From positions 30,794,358-30,858,357 of the forward strand of contig OY987244.1 of assembly GCA_963920765.1 (NCBI GenBank): a stretch of DNA of 64,000 nt. Direction: 5' to 3'. The position numbers and the translations under genes are program-made. The notes under the pieces are model-generated. The model was not told the DNA's origin, did not search any database, and saw nothing but the letters and a program-made list of their open reading frames with translations. Shown here in pieces: positions 12,780 to 24,521 of this stretch; position 1 is the first letter of the stretch; each line of letters opens with the position of its first letter. The DNA is from Ulota crispa. Taxonomy: Eukaryota > Streptophyta > Bryopsida > Orthotrichales > Orthotrichaceae.

Positions 12780-13112
12780 CTATGTTTGTGACTTGGGTTG
12801 AAATTTACAAATCCAATGGAATTCATGTGTACACAATTGCCCCATTCGTATAGAACACGGGAGAACCCGTGCGTATGCAAAATACCAACATCCTTAAGGA
12901 ATTAAAATAATATTGAACTCCATTGTAACCAAATCAACATTGAGTAAATACAAACTCCATGGGGTCTAAAATCCAGATGTGACACTTGAGTAAAAAAAAC
13001 CTGAAAAAAATGCCAAGCACAGACAATACACTGCACCACATGTAGTCTAAGCAGAAATAAAGCCAATAGTTACCATTAAATGTGTTCTTATCACTTTGCA
13101 ATATTAAAAATG

Positions 13113-16100
13113 TTACTCAAGCTCTGCAACAATCCGCTTCTTTCTAGCAGGAGTGTGGTCAATTGCTCCAGGAGCACTGTGAGCTCGTTTCCGGCCTTCT
13201 TTCTTCCTTTCAGAGTCGGCAACAGCATGTCGCAATTTAGTAGCTTTGTATATGGGTTTCGGCAAGTGGCGATGTCTGCAAAACCATCAGAACCAAGTAC
13301 AGCATCAGATGGGGAAAAGAAAAGACTCTAAAGATTGTAAAGTACATCTCACCAAGGAACATAAAATGGTAAATGATAAACAGTAAAATAATTACGCGGT
13401 TAAATGGTAAATTAAGCTACTGAATGATACCTATCAATGCGATTGACTTCGGGTAAATGCTTGTAGCGTTGTTTGACTGCAGCCAAATATGCATGTCTTT
13501 GCTTTTCCCTCGGGACTAACTGCACCACCCAACGCAGACACCGAATGTTATTTTTTGCTTTATGAAACACACAAATCACTCATTGACAAAATAAATCTTA
13601 AAAACTTTGTATAGCTTGACTAGGTCCATACCACTCCAAGCTGCTCAGAAGCTTTGGCCTTCCACACCCGAATATTGGTATCATCACTACCAGATAGTAC
13701 ATACGTTGCATCACCACTGAAATTCACCGAAAAAACCCTGCCAAGTGACCAACATAAACCATATGAGAAGAGAAACAGAAACAAAAGTGATGGTCCTTAG
13801 AAACTTTAATTCTTCCAAAGAAATTACAAAACAAACATGCTTAATTGAGATGATTTTCAGTCAGTACATGACATGCTACACAAAATCAGAATCACCAACT
13901 ACATAGGGAAATACATATCCTACATCACACAATGCTTCAACAGGCAGATCGATTCACCTTTGCATTCGCTTAGTGTGATACACCTCCCTACTGTGACCAC
14001 CATTAAATGGAAATATCCTAACCTGTATTAAATTAATAAAAAATACATCAGAAAATCACAAAAGATTACTGTGACAAAAAAAACCCCATACTTGAACACA
14101 AAATTGTAGTATCAATTAATTATGTAAAAATACGCTCCGTTGTCAAATTCTCGTGATACCTGGTTTTAAAAGGATCCCAAACCAAGCAAGCACTTCAAGC
14201 ATAGTAGTGGCTGCCAGTCAATGCTTTCAAACTAGCATCAACTTCAGGAACTTAGTCTGAAACAATGAGAAACAGATACTATCGGGTGATCCTGATTAGA
14301 TTCCCTGCTTGTTCCCCAGCATAAGACAAACATTCTGATAACACTGCAAGCAGAATAAAGCAAAGAAGAGGATTTTTATGAAAACTCACCGTCCTATCAT
14401 ATGAACCTGTCACAAATTCCTTTCCTGTTGGTGAATACTCTATAGCCATTCTGCAGAAAACAATAAAGCACCCTGATGTAAATAAACCAATTTTTAATTT
14501 GCACATACCAAAACACCCTGATAAATCACGTAGGCAAGAATCTCGCTTATGCATATTCGTTTAAGAAAGGCCGAGTTACTGAATATATTTGTGTGGCATG
14601 GTAACTTGTTCAACCTTCCCAAAGTATCTCAATACGAAACATATAGTAAAGATACCAACGAATGTTTTTGTCGCCGTGAGAATAAGCCAAACAAGAAATC
14701 GTATGTAAGAAGAAAAAAATGACAACAGTGAAACTTACACAGCTGACACATGATCTTTATGTATACACATGGAGTACTTGAGTTTACGCATGTCGTAGCT
14801 GTAGCAGTTTCCATCCTCATTAGCCTGAAAAAAACATTAGAAAAGGAATGAAAAGCGTGACTTGTCAAAAAAACTGAAGGCTGCCAAGCCATGAAAATGG
14901 TTAACAATATCTCGCCGACAAACTTACAGCCGTGAAATTCATTGGTTCTCGAGGATTCCATGCGACAGCATTAGTTTTCGTCTGCACACACAACAAAAGA
15001 ATCGCAGGCAGCATCATTAGATCCTCCGTAGCCACCAAAAGATTACTACCGGAACTTAAATCGCTTGACGTATACCCAAAAACAAATTATAATCAACAAT
15101 TTCAGTAGAACTTTAACAATGCCAGAGAATGATGAATTAAACTAGAAACAATGTAAGGATGTTTGTCAAATTGAAATCAAATACCCATCTCTTGTCTATC
15201 CACTGATTTTTTATTATCAGCAACAACAGATCTAACAAGAGGATCTAATGTGATTAGAAAATTACCTGCATAACTAATTTCCTCAATGGTGTTCCCATTC
15301 GGAGGTCATACAAAGCTATGCTCCGATCGCTATCCCCTCGCAATCCCACATCTAACCAGTTTAGAATTGAATTCAACAAGCGATAGTAATTCCACATAAT
15401 GTACAACCAAGTCAACATGACCATGATAGCACTGAAACAGAAAAAGACAATAAGCACCTGCAATAAAACTTCCATAAATGCAACCCGTGGTCAAAAAGTG
15501 CTTCAAAATTTTGAAAAATGGCTTAATTGTTCAGAATTTTGTGAAGGTAGAGAATGCTAAGGTATATGTCAAAGCACCTGGCAGTGGTAGCGAACACGTC
15601 ATGCTCAGCTGGATTGAACCGCAGTGAAAGTATGGAGTCAGCACCCCAAGTGAAGGTATTGATTGGCTCTGACCTACAATGAATATGAACACTTTCTTAG
15701 AAACCATGTCCATACTCATCACACAAGGACAATGATTGTACCACAGTGCTTCCGGAGCTCTAACACCGAACAACTACAATTACGTGCCTCTATCTAGATT
15801 ACTATCATGCAACACAGGCGGTCTTTTCCATGCAACCAATTCACAAGCAGCAACAAGATGTGTGAATCTCTACAACGATACTCAAATTAAAAAGCTGATA
15901 ACTCAGAACATCTTCAGGAAGACACAATACCTACTGTGGTCCCAAACATCAACCTGAGCGCCTCCTGTTGCAAATATTTTACTGTCCCACTGATGGTCTA
16001 CAGCTCTGAAAGCGTTTTTGCCTTGATATGTTGCCAGAGGCTGCAAAATAAGTAAGTTTAAAGTTATTGCAAATCTTCAGTAGTTTAATAATACGTTCTC

Positions 16101-19010
16101 GATTCCAGAAAAAAACTAGCAAAAAACCATCTCTACTAAAAAGTGATCTCTGCGTATGAGATCGAAAAAGGTCTACATATCCTGCAACCTCATGAGCGTC
16201 TGATGTGCACCTCAATAATATCGATTTCATCACCAGTAGCCTCCCCGGTAAACGCAGTCGGTACTTCCCACAACCGCACCCTGCATTACAAAGAAGGTCA
16301 TCCCTCTACAAGAGCATCTTGTGCAGCTTATTGAAAATAAAAGAGGATTCCTCACGAGATAAAAGAACAACAGAAAGACAAAGAAACACAGCTACTGCCA
16401 AACAAGGCTACCATCAACTAGTTGACTCACATAATCTGGAACTACAAGAACGGTTTTCAACTGTATCCTGGATCTCTATCCAAATAGTCAAATACTTAGC
16501 CATATCCCTAAGACGACAATTGGAAAGTTCAAAATCTCAAGATTCTGCATGCAGTCTGCAACGTGATTCTGAAGTTGATAAATCAATGGTTCCACATACA
16601 ATCGCTGAAGCGAGACTGAAAAAACGGTATTATATGACTGACAAGGAGCTGTTTATAAAAAAATGTACTAATTTAGCGTACTCACGTGCAATCATCCCCG
16701 CAGGATACCAAGTGCTCTCCGTCCGAAGAGATAGTCAACCCCCGCACGGCTCCCTTATGACCTGGAAACTGTCTCACAGTACGTCTGCATAATCACGGAT
16801 TCTGACTCTTTAAGCATCGGAGCAATTGAAGATTCATCAAAGTAAGCACATGTGATACGTTGGTTGCTGAAGGAAGAATCATCATAACTTTTCAAATGCG
16901 ACTAGTCTTTTACCTGTATGCTACATCCCACAGCCGAATATCTGCAAAAAGGAGGCCCAACTCAAAAGTTTTAACAGATTGAAAAGAAGATATCTGGTAA
17001 GGGTGAAGACAAACGACATTCGCATAGCTTTGTAATGCAAAGCAGTAAAGTGACGAAGGCCTTAAACACTATAAAGCTTTTTAGGTTATATGAAAATATG
17101 CTTGATTTTGATCTGATGTTCTTTTCACTAAATCACTTAATCTTCTACTACTCTAGAGCTGTATTCTGCGGGATTAAATTAGTTGAAACTCTAAATCCTT
17201 TAGACTCTAATATCTAAGCCCTGCCAAAGTCGTTTCTCTTAATCAACCTACATCAGCATTACGAGCTACACAAGCTACACAGAGAGTCAAATATTATAAT
17301 GTTTTCCATTTCCAGTTAGAAGTAAAGGCTCGTACAAGCAAAGTTTATCAGATTGACAGATAAAAGAAGACGATGCCTATCAAGAGTGAGGACATATTAT
17401 ATTCTCATAGCTGTGTAACATTTAGGCTTCATAAGAAAATTCGAAGACTCCTCATACTAGGAGAATAGTTCACACACGGCAGATCATATTCAATAGAAAA
17501 AGAAAAGAGCCGCACAAACCTCCGTCCAGAGAGGCTGATACAAGGCAGTTCAGGCGGCGCGGGTTCTTCACCATGTAAGAAACGCCATCAGCGTGGCCAT
17601 TCAAAGCTCCCACAAAAGGCTTTGCAAAAACCTGCACATGATTCAACCCGGTTCTTTCCTCAATCACAAATTATTCCAAACTATCACAAGATATTTTCAC
17701 AATTCAACACTACTCCCTCTGTCCCTCTAAAAACGTCCAAATCAAACAAATTTCTTGTACCACTAAAAAGCTCCCTTTTGCTGATTCCAAACGTTGAGAA
17801 AGCGTTTGTCATGTTCAATGATCTCATGGAGACAAGTTAAGCAATTAGGGAGCAGCATTCCTCTCCTAGCAAGCTTGAGGTACCATTGTTGCTACTAATC
17901 TTTAAACCATCAATAATGAGAAGCTGGCAACATGCACAAATATGGCACTTTTTGCATGGAATTCAGGTGCCTAAATGGCAATATCAAAGCTGAAGATTTT
18001 GCATACATTTGGCAGATGGTATATTGATTCTAAAATGCATGTGTCACTAGCACAAAGACTAAAAGCACAGTTGTCATGTTCAATGATCTCATGAGGGCAA
18101 GTTAAGCAATTGGAGAGCATTCCTCTCCTAGCCAGCTGGGCCTTGCCCATATGAGGGACCATTGTTGCTACTAATCTTTAAATCATCAATGAGAAGCTAG
18201 CAACATGCACAAATATGGTACTTTTGGCATGGAATTCAGGCGCCCAAATGACAACATCAAAGCTGAAGATTTTGCATACATTTGGCAGATGGTGTATTGA
18301 TTCTAGAATGCTATGTGTCACTAGCACAAAGACTAAATAACACACTTAATCCTTTGTAAGGAAGCTTTTTGGACATGTTTAGAGGGACAGAGGGAGTACT
18401 TCCTACACGCATCAATGTAGTGCAAACCCTAAACCCTAAACCCTAACAACATACCTTGTCCAATTTGGCAGCGTTGACAGCTCGTACGTACTCGTGCGCC
18501 CTCTCCTGCGGATGAAGACTAGGATCCAAATTTCGAAACACCTTCTGCTCTTCCCAGAATTCACCAAAAGTGAGTCCACGAAAATGCCAAGGGAAAATTT
18601 CATGGATACCCCTGAAGTTCGTAATAATTTCATAGATACCCCTACTTTTTCAGAAATTTCACCGATACCCTTGGATCAAGATTTTCAAGATGTTCAAGCG
18701 TTTTTTTTGTTGTGCATGACACTTCCCTTCTTCCTTTGTGCACACACTAATTCCTTTTGTTATGAGTGCGCACAAAGGAAGAAGGGAAGTGGCATGCACA
18801 ACAAAAAAAAAAACGCTTGAAAAGCAGGGGTTTCTATGAAATTATTACAAACTTCAGGGGTATCCATGAAATTTTCCCAAATGCCAACAACTAAAAAACC
18901 AGAAATATTCTACCAAAGGATTTCTAAAACTTTCGGAGACAAACCTGCAAATCCTGGCTTCGCTCTCGCGTGAATTCCTCCTCAGAACGTGCAATCACCT
19001 TGACCTTCAT
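13113..19010 (-). CDS. DCAF13 (SOF1): Sof1/DCAF13 WD40-repeat ribosome biogenesis protein, 16 exons
   Basis: Exons, in transcript order: 19010-18945, 18544-18455, 17631-17520, 16941-16914, 16784-16686, 16280-16211, 16040-15931, 15673-15578, 15329-15266, 14981-14928, 14824-14739, 14450-14390, 14022-13958, 13737-13632, 13519-13431, 13275-13113. All introns are GT-AG, phases agree at every junction, and the sum is 1,359 bp or 452 aa (human DCAF13 is about 445). The start MKVKVIARS and the end match the family. WD-type blades show IRLWDV near 92, VRLWEV near 133, VDVWDH near 186, IALYDLR near 228, YSPTGKEF near 297 and IRVWKA near 355. The Sof1 tail holds RHRHLPKPIYKA near 399. In yeast and animals this protein belongs to the U3 small-subunit processome (nucleolar 18S rRNA maturation); the animal form also binds DDB1-CUL4. 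No frame damage, so it is presumably functional. Confidence 0.96.
17713..18396. mobile_element. Stowaway-type MITE in intron 2 of the Sof1 gene
   Basis: Termini CTCCCTCTGTCCCTC and GAGGGACAGAGGGAG are flanked by TA on both sides (17,711-17,712 and 18,397-18,398), the signature of Tc1/mariner Stowaway elements. It is long for a MITE (684 bp) because the interior holds a direct duplication. It lies well inside intron 2, away from both splice sites. Confidence 0.9.
17808..18338. repeat. Direct duplication of about 260 bp inside the Stowaway element
   Basis: Two diverged direct units (about 17,808-18,066 and 18,074-18,338) share the words GTCATGTTCAATGATCTCAT and CACTAGCACAAAGACTAAA. Their divergence (point changes and small indels) shows that the duplication is not recent. 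Confidence 0.85.
18423..18447. repeat. Telomere-like CCCTAAA run in intron 2
   Basis: Three and a half units of the plant telomere heptamer sit just inside the 5' end of intron 2, close to the donor of exon 2. Short interstitial runs (telo boxes) are common near plant ribosomal and translation-related genes, which fits this gene. A regulatory role is inferred, not shown. Confidence 0.6.
18591..18878. mobile_element. Mutator-like MITE in intron 1 of the Sof1 gene
   Basis: The 288-bp foldback element starts GGGAAAATTTCATGGATACC and ends in its inverse. A perfect 9-bp duplication AAATGCCAA lies at 18,582-18,590 and 18,879-18,887. Nine-base duplications with long inverted repeats indicate a Mutator superfamily MITE. 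The interior is a second hairpin around GGAAGAAGGGAAGTG. The left end lies about 46 bp from the exon 2 acceptor. Confidence 0.88.
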
Positions 19011-19260
19011 CTTCACGAACCGTGGGAAACGCTTGTGTGGACTTTTATTGGCTCTGCATCGCAGGGGAGAAAGCTTTGCAGGAGCTTTGCATCAACAGAA
19101 TCAGTACCTTGCTCGAAAAGCGGGGCTGCTACAAGGACATAGCGTATTTGTTTACTCTCAGTGGCTTTTGTCCTAAACCCTAAACCTCCTCTCGTATCGT
19201 GCGTTCCTGCTTGTTCTCCTTGGCTTTGGTAAAACCCTAAAACTTTACGTGCCCCTGGGT
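19011..19260 (-). promoter_or_regulatory. Probable 5' UTR and promoter region of the Sof1 gene
   Basis: This less AT-rich stretch lies directly upstream of the start codon and contains CCCTAAACC and AAAACCCTAAAAC telo-box words (about 19,173-19,245). Telo boxes are known promoter elements of plant ribosome-biogenesis genes. No confident TATA box was identified, so the extent is a guess. Confidence 0.4.
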
Positions 19261-20804
19261 TTGAGAAGTTTCAAGTAAAAAATCAATGTCGTAGGCAAGA
19301 TTTTCTTACTTTAGATAATACCAGAGAGGCACGACAGATCCTCTGACGTGGCTTCCAGCCTGGAATTCCGCGTCCCCTTCAAGGCCTGGTCAGCTGTTTT
19401 GAGCAAATTTTGGTCTGCCACTCAAGTGCAAATGGAGTTGCTAAGGTATGACCACCCATTCCCGATTATTTAAGCTTTTAGAGGATAACACATTAGAGCA
19501 ATAATGCGGTGCAAATTTTTCTTTGGTGGTTTCACACAAAATATTGCGACATAATTTTTTTTGGAATTTTTCATGCAAAATTAAATTGTATACAATTTTT
19601 GAAGTGTATAAAGTGTTTTGAACCCATACACAATCACTAGACTCTCCTAATCCTGATCATAGTAAAAATACGTCTTGCTCTCTACTTCCTACTTTCTTTT
19701 GAGACACATGTCATGACTTCATTTGTCTTAATCTTAAAAAGGGAAAAAGTATGCATTCCAAGACTTGGAAATAGGCTGATTAGAAACCAGCACACCCTAG
19801 AGGTTGGGAATAGAACCTTGGTTGGGAATGGGTGGCTCTACCTTAGTTCAATAAAAAAAAAAAGTTTCTAATCAGCTTGTTGTTCCTTGAAGCACCTACT
19901 TTGCTCTAAATTCTATAAGGAATATGGAGATTATTATTTTTTTCAAAAATTAGGAGAAGAATGTCTTTGAGCAATCAAAGGGAGCGCCATAGAGAGAGGA
20001 TGGGATGGGTGCTCCCATGTCTTATATTGTACAAGGGAGAAGTTTGGTGATGTGTCACTTTTTTTTTTTTTGCTTGATTTGGGCAATGTTTTTGTAGCTC
20101 TAAAGTAAGGAACAAGTGGAATTCAATTATTTTGAGTGACCATATCTTTTGGAGTCTTTCTGTTTGTGGAGTTTTTTTCATCAAGTACAGCTAGACACAA
20201 TCTCATGGGATCAACCATTAGGTAAATGTTTTTTTTGGGAAAATATTACATCAAAGTCCAAAATCCATGTTGTGAATTGTTGCTCAGATTGGCAAATATG
20301 AGATTCTCAATGGTGGGGATTTTGCAAATTTACTTGGATTTGAAATCAGATTGGTGAAAAATATTTAAATTATAGTTGGATATAGAATAACTAGTTCAAA
20401 TTATGTGATTACTTGTTCAACTTTCCAAAAATTCAAAGAATGTGTTGAAGATTTCATATTGGAATTACGCAAAATTTTCTTAGCAAGACGCTAGGGGGTT
20501 AACGGCTTCCTTTTCATCTTAAAAGTCCCCCAAACCTGCTGTTTTGCAGGGTGGGTGCGGATGCCCTAACATCGAACCCTAAAAGGGGTTGCCGTAATAT
20601 AACCCATACAGAATGCCGGCTCTGCCGTTAGGGCAGGCGTACATAAACATGCCGACTTCCATTGTTTCCTCAGAAGTGATCCTTCTGGTTTTTCTACATG
20701 ATGAATGGAGGAGTCACGCGGCTGCGTGAGAGGTGTCCGCCCCCCATACCTTGTTAATCAGGACACCCCCCATATCTGATCCCCCTTACACGTCAAGATT
20801 CTAC
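19261..20804. other. Intergenic stretch upstream of the Sof1 gene
   Basis: No gene is supported. Around 19,340-19,450 a GC-richer piece is open on the plus strand for about 33 residues and ends at a good donor (CTAAG/GTATGA). It could be the first exon of a divergent gene, but no second exon was found. A small inverted pair GCTGATTAGAAAC/GTTTCTAATCAGC lies at about 19,776 and 19,865. Confidence 0.35.
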
Positions 20805-21608
20805 TCTCGGGTTACTAACATCAATCCGTATTTCCGCTTGAGAATCAGGATTAGGGTTTTTCATTGCGCAAGTCGTGTTTACGTGATTGTATTGAATTGA
20901 GATTTAGAAGTTGTGCATCGAGGTCGTGCTTTTATGAAACGCGAGGTTTTGTGGTTTCTTCTGTTATTTTGATGAATTTTTGGTCCTGTTTGATATTGTT
21001 GGTGATAGGTCATTCCAAGCCGGCGTTTCTGTATAAGGGTTTTAGGTGCTTTTTAGGGTTTGGTGTCTCTCGGGTTACCAACGCAAACCCTTAATTCCGC
21101 TTGAGAATCTGGATCATGCATTTTCATTATGCAATTCGTGTTTATGTGATTGACTGTATTGAATTGAGATTTAGTGGTTGTGCTTCGACTTTGTGCTTTG
21201 CCGAGACGCGAGGTTTTGTGGTTTCTTCTGTTATTTCGAAAGGTTTTTTGGTCCTGTTTGACATTGTTGGAGATGGGCTTTTTCCAAGCAGGCGTTTCTG
21301 TATAAGGTTTCAGTCAGGTGCTTTTGAGGGTATGAGGTGTCTCGGGTTACCAATTTAAACCCTTATTTCCGCTTGAGAATCTGAATTATGCATTATCATT
21401 ACGCAATTCGTGCTTACGTGGTTGATTGTATTGAAAGTAATATTCAGAAGTTTTGAATCGAAGTTGTGCTTTGCCGAATAGCGAGGTTTTCTGGCTTCTT
21501 CTATTATGAAGAGATTTTTGGTGCTGTTTGACATTGTTGGAGATAGGTCTTTTCAAGCAGGCGTTTCTGTTTAAGGGTTCCAGTCAGGTGCTTTTTAGGG
21601 TTTGGGGT
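20805..21608. repeat. Tandem repeat, three units of about 265 bp
   Basis: Unit starts are recognisable by CTCGGGTTAC...TTCCGCTTGAGAATC at about 20,805, 21,068 and 21,339. Each unit also carries CGAGGTTTTGTGGTTTCTTC (with changes) and GGCGTTTCTGTTTAAGGG-like words. Units differ by substitutions and small indels, so the array is old. The open frames within it are not conserved in frame between units, so I do not call genes. Confidence 0.85.
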
Positions 21609-22083
21609 GTCTGCCCGTCGATGCTGTTGCGTGCTGGACATGACAGGAAGTGATTTATTGCTAGACCACGTCGTGGTTGGAGCGATTTTGATTCTGCTAG
21701 CTTGTTGGAAGTGAACTAGGGTTTGTGAATTAGGGTTTTGATTCGGTGTCTGGCGCTTTCTTGTCACGTGGTCGTTATTGAGCTCATATAATGTCATCCC
21801 TGGCGGGATGTGATCTGTACAAGGAGTGAGTTTGCTTACTTCTGTGAGCTACAAGGTCGTTGGTTCGTAGTGTAAATTTTGGAGAAGAATTGGTCTACTT
21901 GAATGACTCTAGGGTTTGTACATGAACAGGGGAGTGGTTGTATAATCTATAAACCTGATTGTGGGCGTGGCCGCCAGTACTTTTTGACGGACCATGCTGA
22001 CAACAAGTAATTGCCAGGTTGAGTGACTTTAATATATAGATACTCAGAACGATAATACACCCGTGTCCAATCGCAGATTGTAC

Positions 22084-22175
22084 ACTTCCACACTTCCACT
22101 CCACACTTCCACTCCACACTTCCACACTTCCACTCCACACTTCCACACTTCTACTCCACACTTCCACTCTAAGTT
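22084..22175. repeat. CACTTCCACTC minisatellite
   Basis: Alternating CACTTCCA and CACTTCCACTC units run for about 90 bp next to the left end of the family A element at 22,177. It encodes a spurious Val-Glu-Val-Trp repeat on the minus strand. Confidence 0.85.
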
Positions 22176-22176
22176 C

Positions 22177-22542
22177 TAAGGTAGGAGCACCCATAAGCGT
22201 GAAACTCAAGGTTTTGGGGTGAATAATCAGTCGACTAGAGGAAATCAAAAATATTGGCATCAATTTGAAAGTTTCAATATTGGCATCAATTTGAAAGTTT
22301 CAATTGCAAGTACGTGTTCACAAAGAATTTTCGGAGATGTCATTAGTGTGCTCATATGCTCATACTAATACTAATTTGAGGAGTTCATATGCTCATAATA
22401 ATACTAATTTGACGAGTCCTTAAATAGTGAGATGTGCTACCATAGCCATCACCCATAATCATCACTTTGTCACTCACAACCCCTACACAGGTATCGGGGT
22501 GGGGCACTAACGATGAGGGGTGCAGGTGCTCCTACCACCTTA
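22177..22542 (+). mobile_element. TAAGGTA-ended MITE, family A, copy 1
   Basis: It starts TAAGGTAGGAGCACCCATAA and ends GGTGCTCCTACC followed by ACCTTA. The interior shares AAATATTGGCATCAATTTGA and CTTAAATAGTGAGATG with the copy at 60,938-61,387, and in reverse with 36,172-36,549 and 46,299-46,718. About 365-450 bp, non-coding. Confidence 0.82.
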
Positions 22543-22599
22543 TGTGGGATTTGAGTTTGCTATTCCAACTTTTGTGGGATTTGAGTTTGCTATTCCAAC

Positions 22600-23200
22600 T
22601 TTTGATTGTACAACCCTAGGGAACTCTTCTCAAGTCCATTACCTCTTTTCTACATCTATAATCCATCAGAATTTTGTGCAGGTTAGGTGATCGTAAGTAC
22701 TTGGGCAGCTCTGAACTGGTGACTTCCAGCGATTTTTTATATGTTACAACCGCTATAATTGATAACGAAAATCATGTGGGAAGTTGCACATAATTTCAAA
22801 GTTCGAATTGGGAAAGAGAGCATTTTGAAATGGTCGGAAGCTTATAATCACCTAATTTCCCAGTCTAGAAGGTATGCATCACCTGTAGCACAAGTAATCA
22901 TAGTACACTAATACTAAATTATGGTCAAATGTTCTTTGCAAGAAGGCTTTGGAAAATACTAAGGAAGTAATCTTACTCCAACTTTTTGTAAGAAACACTT
23001 TTTGTAAGAAACACATGCACAAGTGGTTGTAATCAACAAGTATCAACAAGTTCAACCCTAATTTAACCCCTAAATGCCCATGGTGCCGGTGCCGGATTGC
23101 AGTGTTATTAAAAACACCACATTCTGGTGTACTGGGCATTTAGGGGTTAAGATCAGTCTTCATACCGTTATCAACGCGACCTCGCTCACATACTGCAATA
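22600..23200 (+). pseudogene. 3'-flank module of TIR duplication, copy 1, with broken unknown frame
   Basis: This segment recurs at 31,060-31,610 and at about 62,120-62,520, and in copies 1 and 3 it lies downstream of a TIR gene. Its conserved core reads MFFARRLWK, then SYSN, then NNFDPNFK-like words on the plus strand (best frame at 31,363-31,602). In this copy the frame is broken by stops and by an 80-bp TTAA element at 23,067. It may be the remnant of a gene convergent with the TIR gene; I do not recognise the family. Confidence 0.5.
23067..23146. mobile_element. 80-bp TTAA-flanked mini-element with proven empty sites
   Basis: Termini CCCCTAAATGCCC and GGGCATTTAGGGG are perfect inverses, flanked by TTAA at 23,063-23,066 and 23,147-23,150. 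The homologous segments at 31,478-31,481 and 62,288-62,291 carry a single TTAA followed by AGATCA or the like, without the insert. This is direct evidence for insertion at TTAA with duplication of the tetramer. Confidence 0.9.
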
Positions 23201-23249
23201 GAAACTTAGTAGTTTGAATTTGAACCTGTAAAGGATGTTGCTGACCATT

Positions 23250-23938
23250 TAGTACTTGAAAACAATGGCTTCATGATAAATGCCAATAATTCCCCCAAAA
23301 ATCCTTGTTGATTAGTAGTATGCCCATGACTTGCCTTTGAAGACGAATAAAATCCTATCAAATCACTATTTTTGATAATTTCTTTTGAACAAAAGTTCGT
23401 TTTGAAGTCTATTCTCAACATCAAAAATCTGGTTTTGAAAATGAATTTTCATGATTTTTCTATTCAAGATTTTGTACAAGGGTGTCCACTGCAATCTTGA
23501 GTTTTCTAGTGTTGGAAGATCTTGAAAAGGAACCTCAAATACACTAGAATTTGGAGAAAAATCTGCATTAGAAAGCCATTTAAAAAAGATACAAGAGTAG
23601 ATTTTGAAAGTCGTAAATTGGTTGAGGTTAAACATGTAATGACCTTAAACCTCATATTTTTTTGGTGACCAACTTTTTAGATTTGACATGTGAAATGAGG
23701 ATTAGAAAACTTCAAGTCACTTTTGCAGTTTTAACACCCTCATATTCAAACATTATAATCTTTCAAACTATAAGTGATATTGTTGTGTTGTCTTTTTTCA
23801 TGTAATCTCTAACATGTCAAGTGCAAATTTGTACGGTTATAGTTTTAAAATACTTGATGACATTTATGAAAAGGTTGGTTGATTGTGCACTTTCCTAAAA
23901 ATGCCAAGAAATTCAGAAAGACGTTGGGCATTTAGGGG
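23250..23938 (-). mobile_element. TTAA-type element, reverse copy of 38,802-39,644 (left end unclear)
   Basis: The right end GGGCATTTAGGGG is followed by TTAA (23,939-23,942). The interior matches, in reverse, the element at 38,802: shared words include ATGAGGGTGTTAAAA, AAGATTATAATGTTTGA and CAAGATTTTGTACAAGG or their complements. The left terminus could not be located. Confidence 0.65.
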
Positions 23939-24181
23939 TTAAAGCTTACATTCCAATGGGATTTATGTGCTACCCAATATCCCATCCGTATACAACATCC
24001 TTTCGGGTTAATCAACCTCCTTTCGGGTTAATCAACCAGATAAAAATCGGTAAAGTTTTTGGGGAAGTCTCGAATTCCAGTTAAGATACGAAGGCAATAT
24101 CCGGGGCCTGAGAAATATAGGAAATTGAGAAATGTAGAATTTTTACCGAGGAAGCTCTAACGTTTCCATGGCTTCACAAAG

Positions 24182-24360
24182 TTTTTCCTTGGAGGGCTTG
24201 AACCGCTGGAACCATCTGTTGAGAAGTTTTTCCTTGGAGGGCTTAAACTGCTGAAATCATATGGTGAGAAGATTTTCCTTGGAGGGCTTAAACTGCTGGA
24301 ATCATCTGTTGAGAAGTTTTTCCTTGGAGGAGGTGAACCGCAGGTACCATCTGTTCTGAG
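24182..24360 (-). repeat. 45-bp coding tandem repeat, four units, in TIR copy 1 exon 5
   Basis: Four units of 45 bp (plus strand TTTTTCCTTGGAGGGCTT..) encode 15-residue repeats of the form SSPPRKNFSTDDSSL on the minus strand. TIR copy 3 has only one related unit (DGSSGSS at about 62,650-62,675), so the array expanded after duplication. Length is a multiple of three and the frame is kept. Confidence 0.88.
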
Positions 24361-24521
24361 TTTACTAAACCTGACAACGTGGATACAAACCAAAGTTCAA
24401 TGCACAATGTTATCTCGACAATGTGTGCAAAAAAGCGACGTGATAACTTAAATCATTCGCAAACGACACCGAAGTCTCGAAAATGGTGAGCATCTCACAT
24501 AACAAAAGCCAAGACCAGGGG

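Noticed and set aside
16205..16792. A 195-codon plus-strand open frame
   Set aside because: It spans two exons and an intron of the Sof1 gene on the opposite strand; codons track the antisense of conserved WD40 residues.
18423..18447. Telomere or chromosome-end fusion
   Set aside because: Only about three heptamers, inside an intron of an intact gene.
20864..21358. Two similar open frames (76 and 85 codons) sharing FVVSSVI
   Set aside because: Their likeness comes from the 265-bp tandem repeat; the third unit does not keep the frame and the lengths differ.
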